A stretch of DNA of 52,986 nucleotides from Anaerolineales bacterium (GCA_019187665.1 JABARH010000003.1:254982-307967), one strand, 5' to 3'; numbered from the stretch's first letter, positions 32,470 to 41,866 are shown. A program made the numbers and translations. The notes: generated by a model from the sequence alone, not told the origin.

Positions 32470-33660
32470 TCACGCACCCAAACTCTGCTTGGTCTTCGAC
32501 CTTCCGCGCGACCTCATCACATCCAACACACGCGGCATGATGTCCGAATACATCCGATACCAAAATGGATTGGGCGCATAATCCCACGCGCCGAGGGTGC
32601 GGACGACCTTGCCGCCGAGTCCCTCTTTGAAGCGATAGACTCCCCACATCGAGTCAGATTCATCAAACACCTCGGGCGCGCCCCACAAGTCATACGTTGC
32701 GCATCCACGCGCTTTTGCTCGCTTCATCGCTTCCCATTGCAAGAGATACGTCGGCATCTTTTCGCGGTGCGCATCGCGAGACATTCCGTAAACATAATAC
32801 GCGCGACCTGCGAAATAAAAAACAAATATCGCGGCGACGGGTTGGTTGTTGACTTCGGCGATCAATGGCTCGCACGCTGGAACGTTCGAACGTTTCAACG
32901 TTTCAACGCTGGCTTGCATGAACATTTTCCAAACGGTCAGATAATATTCCTCGCCGCGGATGACAAATCCATCGCGCACACTTGTTTCCGCGTACATTTT
33001 ATAAAGCATCCCCAAATCTTCCAAATTGCCTACGCGCAGGGAAACGCCTTTCTTTTCGGCGAGGCGGATGTTGTAGCGCGTCTTCTGTTTCATCCGCGCC
33101 AGGAGTTCGTCTTCGGTTGGATTCAGATCAATGACGACTGTGTTCTTGAACTGGATCTGATCCGACGAATATCTCCACCCCCTCCGCTTCAACTCGGACG
33201 TGATGGCTGATCCGTTTTTATCTTCGGCATCGTCCGCGCTTTGAGGGACTCCCGTTCCCAGAGCAACATCGGGATCGCACTTCAAGAAGATCGCGCCTTC
33301 TTTCTTCGCAAAGGATTGCAGGTCATCCAGCACGCGATTTCGCAGGGACTCGTTCGTCCAATCGAGCAAGGGTCCCTTCGGCAAATACAAAATGGACAAC
33401 CGCGCGGCGAAGCTGTTTTGGAGGATTTGGCGTTTGAGGATGAGCGCGGCGGCGATGCAGTCATCAGTTATCAGTGACAAGTTATCAGCAGACTGATCAC
33501 TGACATTGCCCCCCTGCGGGGTTACTGAAAACCTGTCTTTCGTCCACACCGCATACAACGGACTCCACCCATACTTCGCCTTGACCTGTCCCCATTCGTA
33601 GGTTTGGAGGAAGTGCGGATTGGGAAGATTGGAAATCAGATTGTTCCAAAGATTTACCAT
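32470..33660 (-). CDS. FemAB-family aminoacyltransferase, paralogue 1
   Basis: The FemA/B/X family adds amino acids from aminoacyl-tRNA to the peptidoglycan stem peptide; its fold is a double GNAT. Family features here are LARMKQKTRYNIRLAEKKGV, TYLLQWEAMKRAKARGC and YDLWGAPE, then VYRFKEGLGG. At 396 residues it is longer than paralogue 3 because an in-frame repeat (33459-33504, ATCAGT-type) adds about 20 Ser/Asp/Asn-rich residues near position 50. The specific residue added is unknown. Confidence 0.87.
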   Translation of the reverse strand: MVNLWNNLISNLPNPHFLQTYEWGQVKAKYGWSPLYAVWTKDRFSVTPQGGNVSDQSADNLSLITDDCIAAALILKRQILQNSFAARLSILYLPKGPLLDWTNESLRNRVLDDLQSFAKKEGAIFLKCDPDVALGTGVPQSADDAEDKNGSAITSELKRRGWRYSSDQIQFKNTVVIDLNPTEDELLARMKQKTRYNIRLAEKKGVSLRVGNLEDLGMLYKMYAETSVRDGFVIRGEEYYLTVWKMFMQASVETLKRSNVPACEPLIAEVNNQPVAAIFVFYFAGRAYYVYGMSRDAHREKMPTYLLQWEAMKRAKARGCATYDLWGAPEVFDESDSMWGVYRFKEGLGGKVVRTLGAWDYAPNPFWYRMYSDIMPRVLDVMRSRGRSKTKQSLGA

Positions 33661-33664
33661 TGCC

Positions 33665-34171
33665 TTATGATTCTCGCTGTTGTGCCTTTATACGCCATGC
33701 CATAATCATCTTATCGTGCGCGCCTTTAGATAATTCAGCAGGAATTTCCAGCCAATGAAAATATTTTGCAATGCTGGATTCGCCGTTGATTCTTATTTCT
33801 CCTGAAATTTTTTCGGCAAGATATACAAAAGTGACGCCATTGCCGCGCGGGTCATCGTCAAAATAATAAACATCGAATAATTCACCGAGTTCCACTTCGA
33901 GGCCTGTTTCCTCATAAACTTCCCTGATCGCCGCATTTCTTGGATCTTCGTCTGCTTCGACGTATCCAGCAGGCGTCATCCAGGTTCCTGTCCATGGTTC
34001 GTAGCTACGCCGTAATAACAACAGCCTTCCGTCCTGTTCAATCAAGGCCGCTGCGCCGACTTTCAATTGAGCGTAATATACCCAATCACATGCAGGACAA
34101 ACTTCCCGATCACGATGGTCCATGTGACGAACTTCCAACTTTGATCCGCATTGAAAACAATAATGCGCCAT
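33665..34171 (-). CDS. Nudix hydrolase with N-terminal zinc ribbon
   Basis: The 168-residue protein has two CxxC pairs (CFQCG and CPACD) forming a zinc ribbon, then a Nudix box GYVEADEDPRNAAIREVYEE-TGLEV matching G-x5-E-x7-REVxEE-TGL. It hydrolyses nucleoside-diphosphate-linked compounds; NADH-pyrophosphatase-like proteins share this ribbon. The gene abuts the first femAB and overlaps the truncated second one by one base. Confidence 0.9.
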   Translation of the reverse strand: MAHYCFQCGSKLEVRHMDHRDREVCPACDWVYYAQLKVGAAALIEQDGRLLLLRRSYEPWTGTWMTPAGYVEADEDPRNAAIREVYEETGLEVELGELFDVYYFDDDPRGNGVTFVYLAEKISGEIRINGESSIAKYFHWLEIPAELSKGAHDKMIMAWRIKAQQRES

Positions 34172-34521
34172 TATTCCCTATTCCCGATAATCTTCAAATA
34201 CGCCCAATACAGAATCGAATTGTACACTCGATCCATCGCTTGCGCCGCTCGTTTGAGTTCGCCGCCGAAGCCGCGTTTGAAGCGATAGACTCCCCACAAG
34301 CCATCGTGGCGCGACTCAAAATTGGCTTCGAGGGTCGCTTCGTCTTCGTCAGGGACTCCCCATAGGTCGTACTCTTCGCATCCGCGCGCTTTTGCCCATT
34401 TCATTGCTTCCCATTGCAGGAGGTAGGTTGGCGTGCGGTTGCGCTCCTCGTCGTTGGAGGCGTCGTAGACGTACCATACGCGGCGTCTACGCGCGAAGAC
34501 CATTAACGCGGCAAGGGTGTC
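34171..34521 (-). pseudogene. FemAB paralogue 2, C-terminal remnant
   Basis: Only the last third remains, from TLAALMVFARRRR through DEERNRTPTYLLQWEAMKWAKA to KRGFGGELKRAAQAMD. It is nearly identical to the same part of paralogue 3 (35151-36170). The N-terminal two thirds are missing; the DUF5615 gene abuts it directly, and their sequences overlap by about 18 bp. An in-frame ATG at 34566 exists, but its first 15 residues do not match the family. Confidence 0.85.
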
Positions 34522-34859
34522 ATGCGAATCCGGTGATCTTCGATGACAGAGAAATGTCCGTTCCAATCCGAGCGACTGGCAAGCGCCTGAACAGCGACAC
34601 GGGCCACATCTTTTGAGGAAGGAGTAGAAATGCGAAATAGAATAATTCCGATTGTCGAAGGCAATTTGGAACGAAATGCCAACTCCCCAAAATCCTTGTC
34701 AAAGGTTATGAGGATTCGCTCCTCGTTCTGAGCGCGGGCGAGAACCTGCTCGTCATTACTTCCCCGGGCATCCTCACGTATCCATGCAACCTCGTAGCCG
34801 TTTTCGCGCAAAGCCTCAACCGCGTCCAGCGGAAAATTCTCATTTGCCAATAGCCGCAT
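34503..34859 (-). CDS. DUF5615 PIN-like toxin candidate
   Basis: The 118-residue protein has the family layout: LLANENFPLDAVEALRENGYEV, acidic positions in EDARGSNDEQVL, and ITFDKDFGELAF. DUF5615 proteins resemble PIN-domain ribonucleases and pair with DUF433 proteins, which is the case here. The final codons (MTPLPR) are read from sequence that in another frame encodes the truncated femAB, so the two were joined by recombination. Confidence 0.85.
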   Translation of the reverse strand: MRLLANENFPLDAVEALRENGYEVAWIREDARGSNDEQVLARAQNEERILITFDKDFGELAFRSKLPSTIGIILFRISTPSSKDVARVAVQALASRSDWNGHFSVIEDHRIRMTPLPR

Positions 34860-34861
34860 GG

Positions 34862-35101
34862 TTAGACCTGCGCAGATTCAAAGGGATAGATTTTTTCTGC
34901 TTTCAATAGGCTGGCCGCGTACTGGAGGCAGGCGATAATATCCTCGCGAGTCACACCTGGATAGTTTCGCAGGATTTCCCCTTCGCTCCAGTTTTGCGCC
35001 AGCAGACCAACGACAAATTCAACCGCCAGCCGGGTCCCTTTGATGACAGGTTTGCCAACCAGGATTTTTGGGTCAACAATAATTCGATCTTGCCAGTCCA
35101 T
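34862..35101 (-). CDS. DUF433 antitoxin candidate
   Basis: The 79-residue protein has the DUF433 pattern: IIVDPKILVGKPVIKGTRLAVEFVV, then NYPGVTREDIIACLQYA. It resembles a winged helix-turn-helix and is the usual partner of DUF5615. It ends 2 bp before the toxin start. AGGAGG-like sequence precedes its ATG. Confidence 0.87.
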   Translation of the reverse strand: MDWQDRIIVDPKILVGKPVIKGTRLAVEFVVGLLAQNWSEGEILRNYPGVTREDIIACLQYAASLLKAEKIYPFESAQV

Positions 35102-35150
35102 TGCGGCCTCCTTTCACAATATGATTATAACAAGTATTGTCTCGAAAGAT

Positions 35151-36170
35151 TCACTGGCCATCCCGTTCTGCCATCCTCCAAAGATATAACTTATACAACA
35201 ACGGATTATAGACTCTGTCCACCGCCTGCTGGGACCGTTTCAGCGCGCCGCCGAAGCCGCGTTTGAAGCGATAGACGCCCCACAGACCGTCGTGGCGTGA
35301 TTCAAAGTTGGCTTCGAGGGTCGCTTCATCTTCGTCAGGGACTCCCCAGAGATCGTACTCTTCGCATCCGCGCGCTTTTGCCCATTTCATGGCTTCCCAT
35401 TGCAGGAGGTACGTCGGCATACGGTTGCGTTCCTCATCCGTTGACGCGCCGTAAAGATAATAGGCGCGGTTGCCGTTGCGGGCGACGAATAACGCCGCGA
35501 GAGATTTGCCTTCGTATTCAGCGACGAGGATTTCGCCAAGTCCCTTTGGCTGGAGGAGTTCATACGCTCGCTTGTAATATTCCAGCAAGTGGACTCCGAA
35601 CCCGTCGCGCCCGCCTGTGACGAGCATCATTTCGTGAAAGGATTCGATATCGTCCCATGCACGGACGGTCACGCCTTTCTTCTCCGCGAGACGGATGTTG
35701 TAGCGCGTCTTTTGTTTCATCCGCGCGAGGATCTCTTCTTCGGTACCGCGAATGTCCACGATGATGGTGCGAGGGGGCTGAATATTGCGAGGCGAGTTAT
35801 CAAGTTTCAGGTTCCAGGTATCAGGTTTTTGGTCTTCCCAGAAATCTGGTTCGATCTTGAGAAAAATTGCCCGGCGCTTCTTGCAAACCGAATTGATTTC
35901 TTTCCAGAATTCAGTACTGATTACTGATAACTGATCACTGGTCACTGGTTTCGGCGCATACGCGACTGTAAATCCCAGCGGCAGTTTGCGAAATAGAATT
36001 TGAATCCCCGCACCGCCGGAGACGAGGCGCACCGCGTCCCAGCCAAAGCCCCCCTTTAATTCCCCCCATTCGCCGGTCTGCAAGACATGGGCGTGGGGGT
36101 GGGATTGGAGGAAATGATTCCAGTCGGTGAGGGAGACTTGGGGCATCGGGGAAAATATGTCGAAGGTCAA
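35151..36170 (-). CDS. FemAB-family aminoacyltransferase, paralogue 3
   Basis: The 339-residue protein has the same family motifs as paralogue 1 (LARMKQKTRYNIRLAEKKGV, YLYGASTDEERNRMPTYLL, YDLWGVPDEDEA). Two inserts come from short repeats: VTSDQLSVIS from an ATCAGT-type array (35911-35949) and TWNLKLDNS from CAGGT-type repeats near 35806-35840. They lie in loops between conserved blocks. It is probably a peptidoglycan or surface-peptide aminoacyltransferase. Confidence 0.87.
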   Translation of the reverse strand: MTFDIFSPMPQVSLTDWNHFLQSHPHAHVLQTGEWGELKGGFGWDAVRLVSGGAGIQILFRKLPLGFTVAYAPKPVTSDQLSVISTEFWKEINSVCKKRRAIFLKIEPDFWEDQKPDTWNLKLDNSPRNIQPPRTIIVDIRGTEEEILARMKQKTRYNIRLAEKKGVTVRAWDDIESFHEMMLVTGGRDGFGVHLLEYYKRAYELLQPKGLGEILVAEYEGKSLAALFVARNGNRAYYLYGASTDEERNRMPTYLLQWEAMKWAKARGCEEYDLWGVPDEDEATLEANFESRHDGLWGVYRFKRGFGGALKRSQQAVDRVYNPLLYKLYLWRMAERDGQ

Positions 36171-36210
36171 AAGTCGAAGGTCAAGTGGTTGACTTTCGAC
36201 TTTTGACTTT
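36163..36210. repeat. Long inverted repeat between femAB-3 and the dehydratase
   Basis: Two 22-bp arms (36163-36184 and 36189-36210) match at 20 positions around a GTGG loop, with an inner pattern of AAGTCGAAG and GGTCAA. It covers the start region of femAB-3 and the stop of the dehydratase gene and may act as a terminator or a processing site. Confidence 0.75.
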
Positions 36211-38083
36211 AGACCAGAGAATTCATATCCGGCGGCGGGGTCGAGCGAATCGAGGCACCGGGCACAACTTCATCCAGCACGTTCAATACGGCCTCGGTCT
36301 CGCCTTGACGCGCGAGGCGGGCAAGTTGGTCGAGGGAATTGATCAGCAAAGCCGAATCCACTTTCTCGTCCGATTCGACGCGGACAATTTCGGGATGCGC
36401 AGTCGGGGCGAAGGTCATGCTGTCGTCGGAAAGTTCCTCGGTCAACTTTTCGCCGGGGCGGATTCCCGTAAATGCAATTTCGATGTCGCGTCCGGGTTCG
36501 AGTCCGGAGAGTCGAATCAGATCTTCAGCCAGATCCAAAATCCGCACGGGCTGTCCCATGTTGAGAAAAAAAACTTCTCCGCCCGTGCCCATCGCCGATG
36601 CCTGCAACACGAGATGCACCGCCTCGGGGATGATCATGAAATAACGGTTCATGTCGGGGTGCGTCACTGTGACGGGACCGCCGCGCGCGATCTGTTTCTT
36701 AAATTTCGGCACGACCGATCCGCGACTGCCGAGTACGTTGCCAAAACGCACAACGGAAAACGCGCGCCCGGTGCGATGCGCGGCGTTAACGACGATCATC
36801 TCGGCGAGACGTTTCGTCGCGCCCATCACGCTGACCGGACGAATCGCTTTGTCGGTCGAGATGAGCACGAGTCTTTCCGCCTCGTGGCGGGTGGCTGTTT
36901 CAACAACGTTGCGCGTGCCCACGACGTTGTTCGTGATCGCGTCCGCAACATTGACCTCCATCAGCGGGACGTGTTTGTGCGCCGCGGCATGGAAGACCAC
37001 CTGTGGGCGATGCTCCGCGAAAACAGACTCGAGTCGCATTTCGTCGCGCACGTCCGCGATGACGGGATGGAGCGACAACGATGGATAATCTTCTTGCAGT
37101 TCGAGCAGTGTTTCAAAAATGCTGTTCTCGCCGTGACCGAGCAAGACCAACTCGGACGGACTCCAGCGCGCGATCTGACGCGACAACTCACGCCCGATGG
37201 AGCCGCCCGCGCCGGTGACGAGGACCCGCTTTCCGTTAAGGGACGAACCTACGAGACGGTCATCCACCTGGACGGGTTCGCGGCGTAGCAGGTCGGTGAT
37301 GTCCACTTCGCGCAGGCGGTTCACGCTGACTTTGCCGCCAATCAACTCGAAGATGCCGGGCATGGTGCGCGAGGGAATATTTTTCTTGCGGCACACGTCC
37401 GTGACCTGGCGCACCAACTTGCCCGGGGCGGACGGGATGGCGATGACGACTTCATCCACTTGCTGATTATCGAGCACGGCGGCGAGGCCGCTCACCCTGC
37501 CGATAACCGGCACGCCGTAAATTTCGTGACGCTGCTTGGCGGGATCGTCGTCGAGGAAGCCGATGGGATGCAGGTCGAGTTGACTCGATTTCTGCAACTC
37601 GCGGACAACCAGCGCGCCCGCGTCCCCCGCGCCGACGATGAGGGCTTTGCGTCCTTTGACCTGTTTCCCGCTGGATTGTTCACTGAGAATGCGGAACGCA
37701 AAACGCGAACCGCCAATGAGGACGAGGGAGAGAAGCCAGTCAATGCCGAGGGCGGAACGCGGCATACCGAGAATCAGGTCGGTGCGATTCGCGGTCAACA
37801 GCACGATGCTCATCACGCCGCTGGTGATGACCGAGGCAGTCGTAACTGCGAGGGTGATGATACGCAGTTCATTCGTGCTGGCGTAGACCCACAAGCGGCG
37901 ATAGAGGCCAAAGTAAAAATACGTGGGGATCTTGACCAGCAGTGCCACGCCGGACATGATCGCCATGGCGGGGAAATAGAACGCGATCTGACTCGCGTCC
38001 AGACGCAAGGCGAAACTGCCCAACACCGAGAGGATGATGAGCAGGATGTCGAGCAGGAGGACGAAGCGATTGCGGAGTTTCAT
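36209..38083 (-). CDS. Membrane nucleotide-sugar 4,6-dehydratase (CapD/PglF type)
   Basis: The 624-residue protein has four N-terminal membrane helices (about 8-125), a CoA-binding-like Rossmann domain (GAGDAG at 151-156) and a C-terminal extended-SDR domain (GAGGSIG at 291-297; SVMGATKR as the catalytic motif with Met in the usual Tyr position). Such enzymes dehydrate UDP-GlcNAc-type sugars as the first step to deoxyaminosugars. It sits with an epimerase, a phosphoglycosyltransferase and a GT2 enzyme, all on one strand. Confidence 0.92.
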   Translation of the reverse strand: MKLRNRFVLLLDILLIILSVLGSFALRLDASQIAFYFPAMAIMSGVALLVKIPTYFYFGLYRRLWVYASTNELRIITLAVTTASVITSGVMSIVLLTANRTDLILGMPRSALGIDWLLSLVLIGGSRFAFRILSEQSSGKQVKGRKALIVGAGDAGALVVRELQKSSQLDLHPIGFLDDDPAKQRHEIYGVPVIGRVSGLAAVLDNQQVDEVVIAIPSAPGKLVRQVTDVCRKKNIPSRTMPGIFELIGGKVSVNRLREVDITDLLRREPVQVDDRLVGSSLNGKRVLVTGAGGSIGRELSRQIARWSPSELVLLGHGENSIFETLLELQEDYPSLSLHPVIADVRDEMRLESVFAEHRPQVVFHAAAHKHVPLMEVNVADAITNNVVGTRNVVETATRHEAERLVLISTDKAIRPVSVMGATKRLAEMIVVNAAHRTGRAFSVVRFGNVLGSRGSVVPKFKKQIARGGPVTVTHPDMNRYFMIIPEAVHLVLQASAMGTGGEVFFLNMGQPVRILDLAEDLIRLSGLEPGRDIEIAFTGIRPGEKLTEELSDDSMTFAPTAHPEIVRVESDEKVDSALLINSLDQLARLARQGETEAVLNVLDEVVPGASIRSTPPPDMNSLV

Positions 38084-38139
38084 GGAAACGATAAGAAGAG
38101 AGATGAATGTTGCGTGTTACATATTGCGTGTTGCGTATT

Positions 38140-38355
38140 TCAAATTTCGGAAGGCTGGCTCTTGCCATATACGATGAGGGATTCGATGAGGGGCGACAAT
38201 GACCAACGGATTGCTTCGCAAAGCAGATAAACGGATGGCGCGCGCCGTATCCGCTTATCCGTTTCACGTCCGCTGGTCACGATTTGCCATCCCAGCACCA
38301 AGAGGATGATGAGGAAGAGGTCAAGCAGGAGGGCGAAGCGGTTGCGGACTTTCAT
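38140..38355 (-). pseudogene. Partial copy of the dehydratase N-terminus
   Basis: The first ~22 residues (MKVRNRFALLLDLFLIILLVLG) closely match the start of the neighbouring dehydratase. The remainder (from WQIVTSGRE) is unrelated and falls in palindromic sequence around 38220-38275. This reads as a small tandem duplication broken by a repeat insertion. A 71-residue peptide could still be made. Confidence 0.65.
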
Positions 38356-38416
38356 AAAGGATAAAGGTTGAGTGATGAAAGGTGAATGAAGTACTACGTA
38401 GTGCGTATTGTCTAAC

Positions 38417-38504
38417 GTGTCTACGTGTTTACGTGTGTACGTGTGTACGTGTGTACGTGTTTACGTGTTTACGTGTGTACGTGTTTACGTGATTACTTGT
38501 CTAC
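38417..38504. repeat. Octamer array, unit GTGTNTAC (11 copies)
   Basis: Eleven 8-bp units: GTGTCTAC, GTGTTTAC, three GTGTGTAC, two GTGTTTAC, GTGTGTAC, GTGTTTAC, GTGATTAC and TTGTCTAC. Only position 5 varies in most units. The end of the array supplies the last codons and stop of the epimerase gene. Confidence 0.95.
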
Positions 38505-39422
38505 TGCCTTCATCCGCTCCACGGTCTGACCCAACCCCTCACCCAGACCCACCTCCGCGTGGAAGTGAAGCAGGTCGGAGGCTTTACGGGCGGAGCCGAT
38601 GGAACGGTAGATGTCACCGGCACGGGGCTCGGAGAATTGTGGCTCCGGCGCGGACGGGAATAATTCTTGCAAGTGTTCAACGAGGTCGAGCAAACGAGTC
38701 TCGACGCCGGTGCAGATGTTGAAGATCTGGCCGGGCGCAGCGGAGTGTTCGGCGGCGATCAAATTCGCGCGGACAACGTCACCGACGTAGATCAGGTCGC
38801 GGGTCTGGCCGCCATCGCCGAAGATGGTAATGGGTTTGTTGTCGAGCATCTGACGGATGAAGATGGGCACAGCCGCGGCGTATTGCGAGTCCGGTCGCTG
38901 GCGCGGACCGTAGACGTTGAAGTAGCGCAAGGCAACGACTTCAAGTCCGAAGGATGCCGTATATAGTTGGCCGTAAATTTCATCCACTCTTTTTGAGGCG
39001 GCGTACGGCGAGAGCGGACGAAGCGGACTCTCTTCGGTCAGCGGATAATCGTCCACATCACCGTAGACGGCGGCGCTCGTGGCGAAGACAACACGGCGGA
39101 CACCGGCTTTGCGGGCCGCATCGAACAGCGACGCGGTGCCGGTCACGTTCACATCGAAGCAATCCTTCGGTTCCTGCATGGACTGCGGGACGGAGACAAA
39201 GGCCGCCTCGTGGAAGATCGTGTCCACGGCGCGGCAGGCTTGGGTCAGGGCGGAGGCGTCGCGCAGGTCAGCCTCGAGAATGTCCACGTCGAGTCCGGTC
39301 AGATTCTCGCGTTTGCCGGTGGAGAAATTATCCAGCACGCGGACCTTGTCGCCGCGTTCGAGCAATGTCCGCGCGATGTGTGAGCCGATGAAACCGGCTC
39401 CGCCGGTAACGAGCGCGTTCAT
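38493..39422 (-). CDS. NAD-dependent sugar epimerase/dehydratase (extended SDR)
   Basis: The 309-residue protein opens with the Rossmann motif TGGAGFIG and carries the catalytic YxxxK as YAASKRVDE, with Ser in FATSAAVYG. It resembles UDP-glucose/UDP-GlcNAc 4-epimerases. The final AVDK-stop lies in the octamer array, so the C-terminus has probably shifted with repeat growth. It starts one base from the stop of the phosphoglycosyltransferase gene. Confidence 0.92.
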   Translation of the reverse strand: MNALVTGGAGFIGSHIARTLLERGDKVRVLDNFSTGKRENLTGLDVDILEADLRDASALTQACRAVDTIFHEAAFVSVPQSMQEPKDCFDVNVTGTASLFDAARKAGVRRVVFATSAAVYGDVDDYPLTEESPLRPLSPYAASKRVDEIYGQLYTASFGLEVVALRYFNVYGPRQRPDSQYAAAVPIFIRQMLDNKPITIFGDGGQTRDLIYVGDVVRANLIAAEHSAAPGQIFNICTGVETRLLDLVEHLQELFPSAPEPQFSEPRAGDIYRSIGSARKASDLLHFHAEVGLGEGLGQTVERMKAVDK

Positions 39423-39423
39423 G

Positions 39424-40875
39424 CTACCTCCCCGCCGCGCGGATGACCGTGCCGATGGTGCGCAGGATGATCTGGATGTCCATCATCATGGTGCGATGTT
39501 TAATGTAGTAAAGATCGTATTCGAGTTTAACAGCCGTCTCGGTGACGCTGGCGACGTAGCCGTAATTGATCTGCGCCCAGCCGGTGATACCGGGTTTGAC
39601 CAACAGGCGCGCGCGATAAAACGGAATCTGCCGTTGAAATTCGGCGACCAGTTCCGGTCGTTCGGCGCGCGGCCCAACGAGACTCGTTTCGCCGCGCACA
39701 ACCGACAGGAATTGCGGAAGTTCGTCGAGACGGGTCTTACGCAGAAAATTGCCGACACGGGTCACGCGCGGATCGTTCTCGGAGGCGAGGCGGGCCCTGC
39801 CGTCGGCCTCGGCGTTCTGATACATTGTGCGGAATTTATAGATTTTGAAGAGCGAAGCGCCCCGGCCCAGTCGTTCCTGCGAATAGAAAATGGGGAAGCC
39901 GGTCTCAATGACGATGGCCGCCGCGATGAACGGCAGGAATACGATGAAGATCAACGCGCCGACAATGCCGCCGAGCAAATCCAGCGCGCGTTTGAACAAC
40001 TCATAGAATCCGCTGACGCGCGCCTGATCCACGAATGAGCGGATCAGCCAGTCTGATTCAAGGTGCTGGATCGGGACGCGTCCGATCATCTCCTCGTACA
40101 GGGTCGGCATGGGGATGATCTCGAGGCCTTCCTCCTGCGCGTCGAGAATGCGCTGGAAGGTGATGCCGCGCATAATGCCCAGGATGCCGATCACCAGGTC
40201 GGAAATGCGTTGTTCTTCGATCACTTGCAACAACAGGTCGCTGTTGCCAAAGACCGGGAATCCTTCGATCTTTCTTCCGATCTTGTCGCGGTCATCGTCC
40301 ACGAAACCGACGAATTGAAACGGCGTTGGGCTAAGCGTTTTGTACAGGCGCGCCAGGGTGCGCCCTGCCTTGCCCGCGCCAACCACGAGAATGCGGCGTT
40401 GCAGCCCGGTCGAGGTGTAGAGGCGGATGTACAGGCTGCGCCAGCCCAGGGTCAGGAGCGCGGCGTACAACAGGAACGCGCCCACGATGATGCGCGGCAG
40501 GGCCTCGGGGTCGCTGTACGTCAGGAAGAAGAACGCGTAGAGCGTCAGGCCGATGAAAGCCGCGATGGAAATTCCGCGTAGAGTGCGCCGGCGATTGGAG
40601 GCAGAATGCGGGTCGTACAACTCGACCAGCAAAAGCACCCAGACCAACGGCAAAAAGTAGAACCAGAGCGGCGTTTCAGTGTTGGGGAAAAAACGCAGAG
40701 CGCGTGAGAGGGCGATTCCGTCTGCCATCAACTTGTAGAGCGAGTAACTCCACCATGTGTAATAAGCTGCGACCGCCGCCACCCCGGCCGCCAGCAGATC
40801 GCCGAAAAAGAGCAGCGTGCGATGCTCACTGGGGCGCAAGCGCAACCCTACCGGTCGAACGGGACGTTCAGCCAT
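39424..40875 (-). CDS. Polyprenyl-phosphate glycosyl-1-phosphate transferase (WbaP type)
   Basis: This enzyme starts glycan assembly by moving sugar-1-phosphate onto undecaprenyl phosphate. Four or five N-terminal helices precede a Rossmann-like domain ([14 protein letters not shown]) and a C-terminal phosphoglycosyltransferase domain with IYKFRTM, a conserved [17 protein letters not shown] and PGITGWAQ. The start at 40875 overlaps the GT2 stop by 8 bp; the ATG at 40944 would lie within the GT2 gene. The length is 483 residues. Confidence 0.93.
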   Translation of the reverse strand: MAERPVRPVGLRLRPSEHRTLLFFGDLLAAGVAAVAAYYTWWSYSLYKLMADGIALSRALRFFPNTETPLWFYFLPLVWVLLLVELYDPHSASNRRRTLRGISIAAFIGLTLYAFFFLTYSDPEALPRIIVGAFLLYAALLTLGWRSLYIRLYTSTGLQRRILVVGAGKAGRTLARLYKTLSPTPFQFVGFVDDDRDKIGRKIEGFPVFGNSDLLLQVIEEQRISDLVIGILGIMRGITFQRILDAQEEGLEIIPMPTLYEEMIGRVPIQHLESDWLIRSFVDQARVSGFYELFKRALDLLGGIVGALIFIVFLPFIAAAIVIETGFPIFYSQERLGRGASLFKIYKFRTMYQNAEADGRARLASENDPRVTRVGNFLRKTRLDELPQFLSVVRGETSLVGPRAERPELVAEFQRQIPFYRARLLVKPGITGWAQINYGYVASVTETAVKLEYDLYYIKHRTMMMDIQIILRTIGTVIRAAGR

Positions 40876-41866
40876 GCCTGCCCCCGTCGGGCTGGACCAG
40901 GCTCCACAGAAATCCCCCGCCCCACGAAAAATGGATCGCGCCAACCGCCAGCGGGAATCCCAACGCCAGGGCAGGATGCCCGCGGCGCGCGGCCTGTTGA
41001 ATTCCCGCGCTGAACAAAATCAGCGCATACAAGAAAACTTCCGCTGCAAGCAGTACGCACGCGGGAAGCCAGAAAGCGAGCAACGAGAAAATAATGACGC
41101 TTGCCACAAAGACCGGCGGAATGACCTGCCGCCAGCGAACCGTTTCTGGATGGCGGCGCAGCATGCGCCACTTCCAAAAACCATAACGCCAGTATTGTTT
41201 TGCCAGGGCGCCCAGCGTCGGGCGCGCAAAGTAGATGGAACGGATGCGCGGATCGAGCCAGACTTGTTTTCCAGTTTTTCGCACACGCGCGTTGAATTCG
41301 TAATCTTCGTTGGTCAACAGCCCCTCATCGAACATACCGATCTCTTCAACCAGGGATTTACGGAAGGCGCCGAACGGGACCGTGTCCACCTCGCCCGCTT
41401 TGGGTTGGAGGCGGTACGCCGCGTCCCCCGCCCCAAGCGGATGCGAGGCCGCGGCGGCAATCCCCTCCCCGATCCAGGTGGAGGCGCCGGGGCAAATTTC
41501 CCACACGCCGCCCACGTTCGCGCCGTGTCCCTCTTCGAGGGCGCGCACGCAATTTTCCACATAGTCGGGATACGGCTTGGCATGCGCGTCCATCCGCACA
41601 ATGATTTCGTTGTGAGCCGCCTCGATGGCGCGGTTTAATGCCGAGGGAATGACGCGTTGCACATTGTCCACGACGCGTACCGGCAGGTCTGGATGAACCC
41701 GCAGGAATTCGGCGATCACCTCGCGCGTGCCGTCCTCCGACATGGCGTCGGAAATGATCACTTCCATCTTTACGCGCGGATAGGTTTGAGCATACACCGC
41801 TCTCAGGGTGTCGCCGATGGTGGCTTGCTCGTTGTAACAGGGGATGATGATGGAAACGGTAGGCAT
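40868..41866 (-). CDS. GT2-family membrane glycosyltransferase
   Basis: The 332-residue enzyme starts VSIIIPCYNEQATIGDTL and has the MDAHAKP motif for the DxD-type metal site, followed by the acceptor-side NEDYEFNARVR and WRYGFWKW. Two or three membrane helices at the C-terminus (about 255-320) anchor it. It is placed just before the WbaP-type gene, so it probably adds a later sugar to the same lipid-linked glycan. Confidence 0.9.
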   Translation of the reverse strand: MPTVSIIIPCYNEQATIGDTLRAVYAQTYPRVKMEVIISDAMSEDGTREVIAEFLRVHPDLPVRVVDNVQRVIPSALNRAIEAAHNEIIVRMDAHAKPYPDYVENCVRALEEGHGANVGGVWEICPGASTWIGEGIAAAASHPLGAGDAAYRLQPKAGEVDTVPFGAFRKSLVEEIGMFDEGLLTNEDYEFNARVRKTGKQVWLDPRIRSIYFARPTLGALAKQYWRYGFWKWRMLRRHPETVRWRQVIPPVFVASVIIFSLLAFWLPACVLLAAEVFLYALILFSAGIQQAARRGHPALALGFPLAVGAIHFSWGGGFLWSLVQPDGGRHG

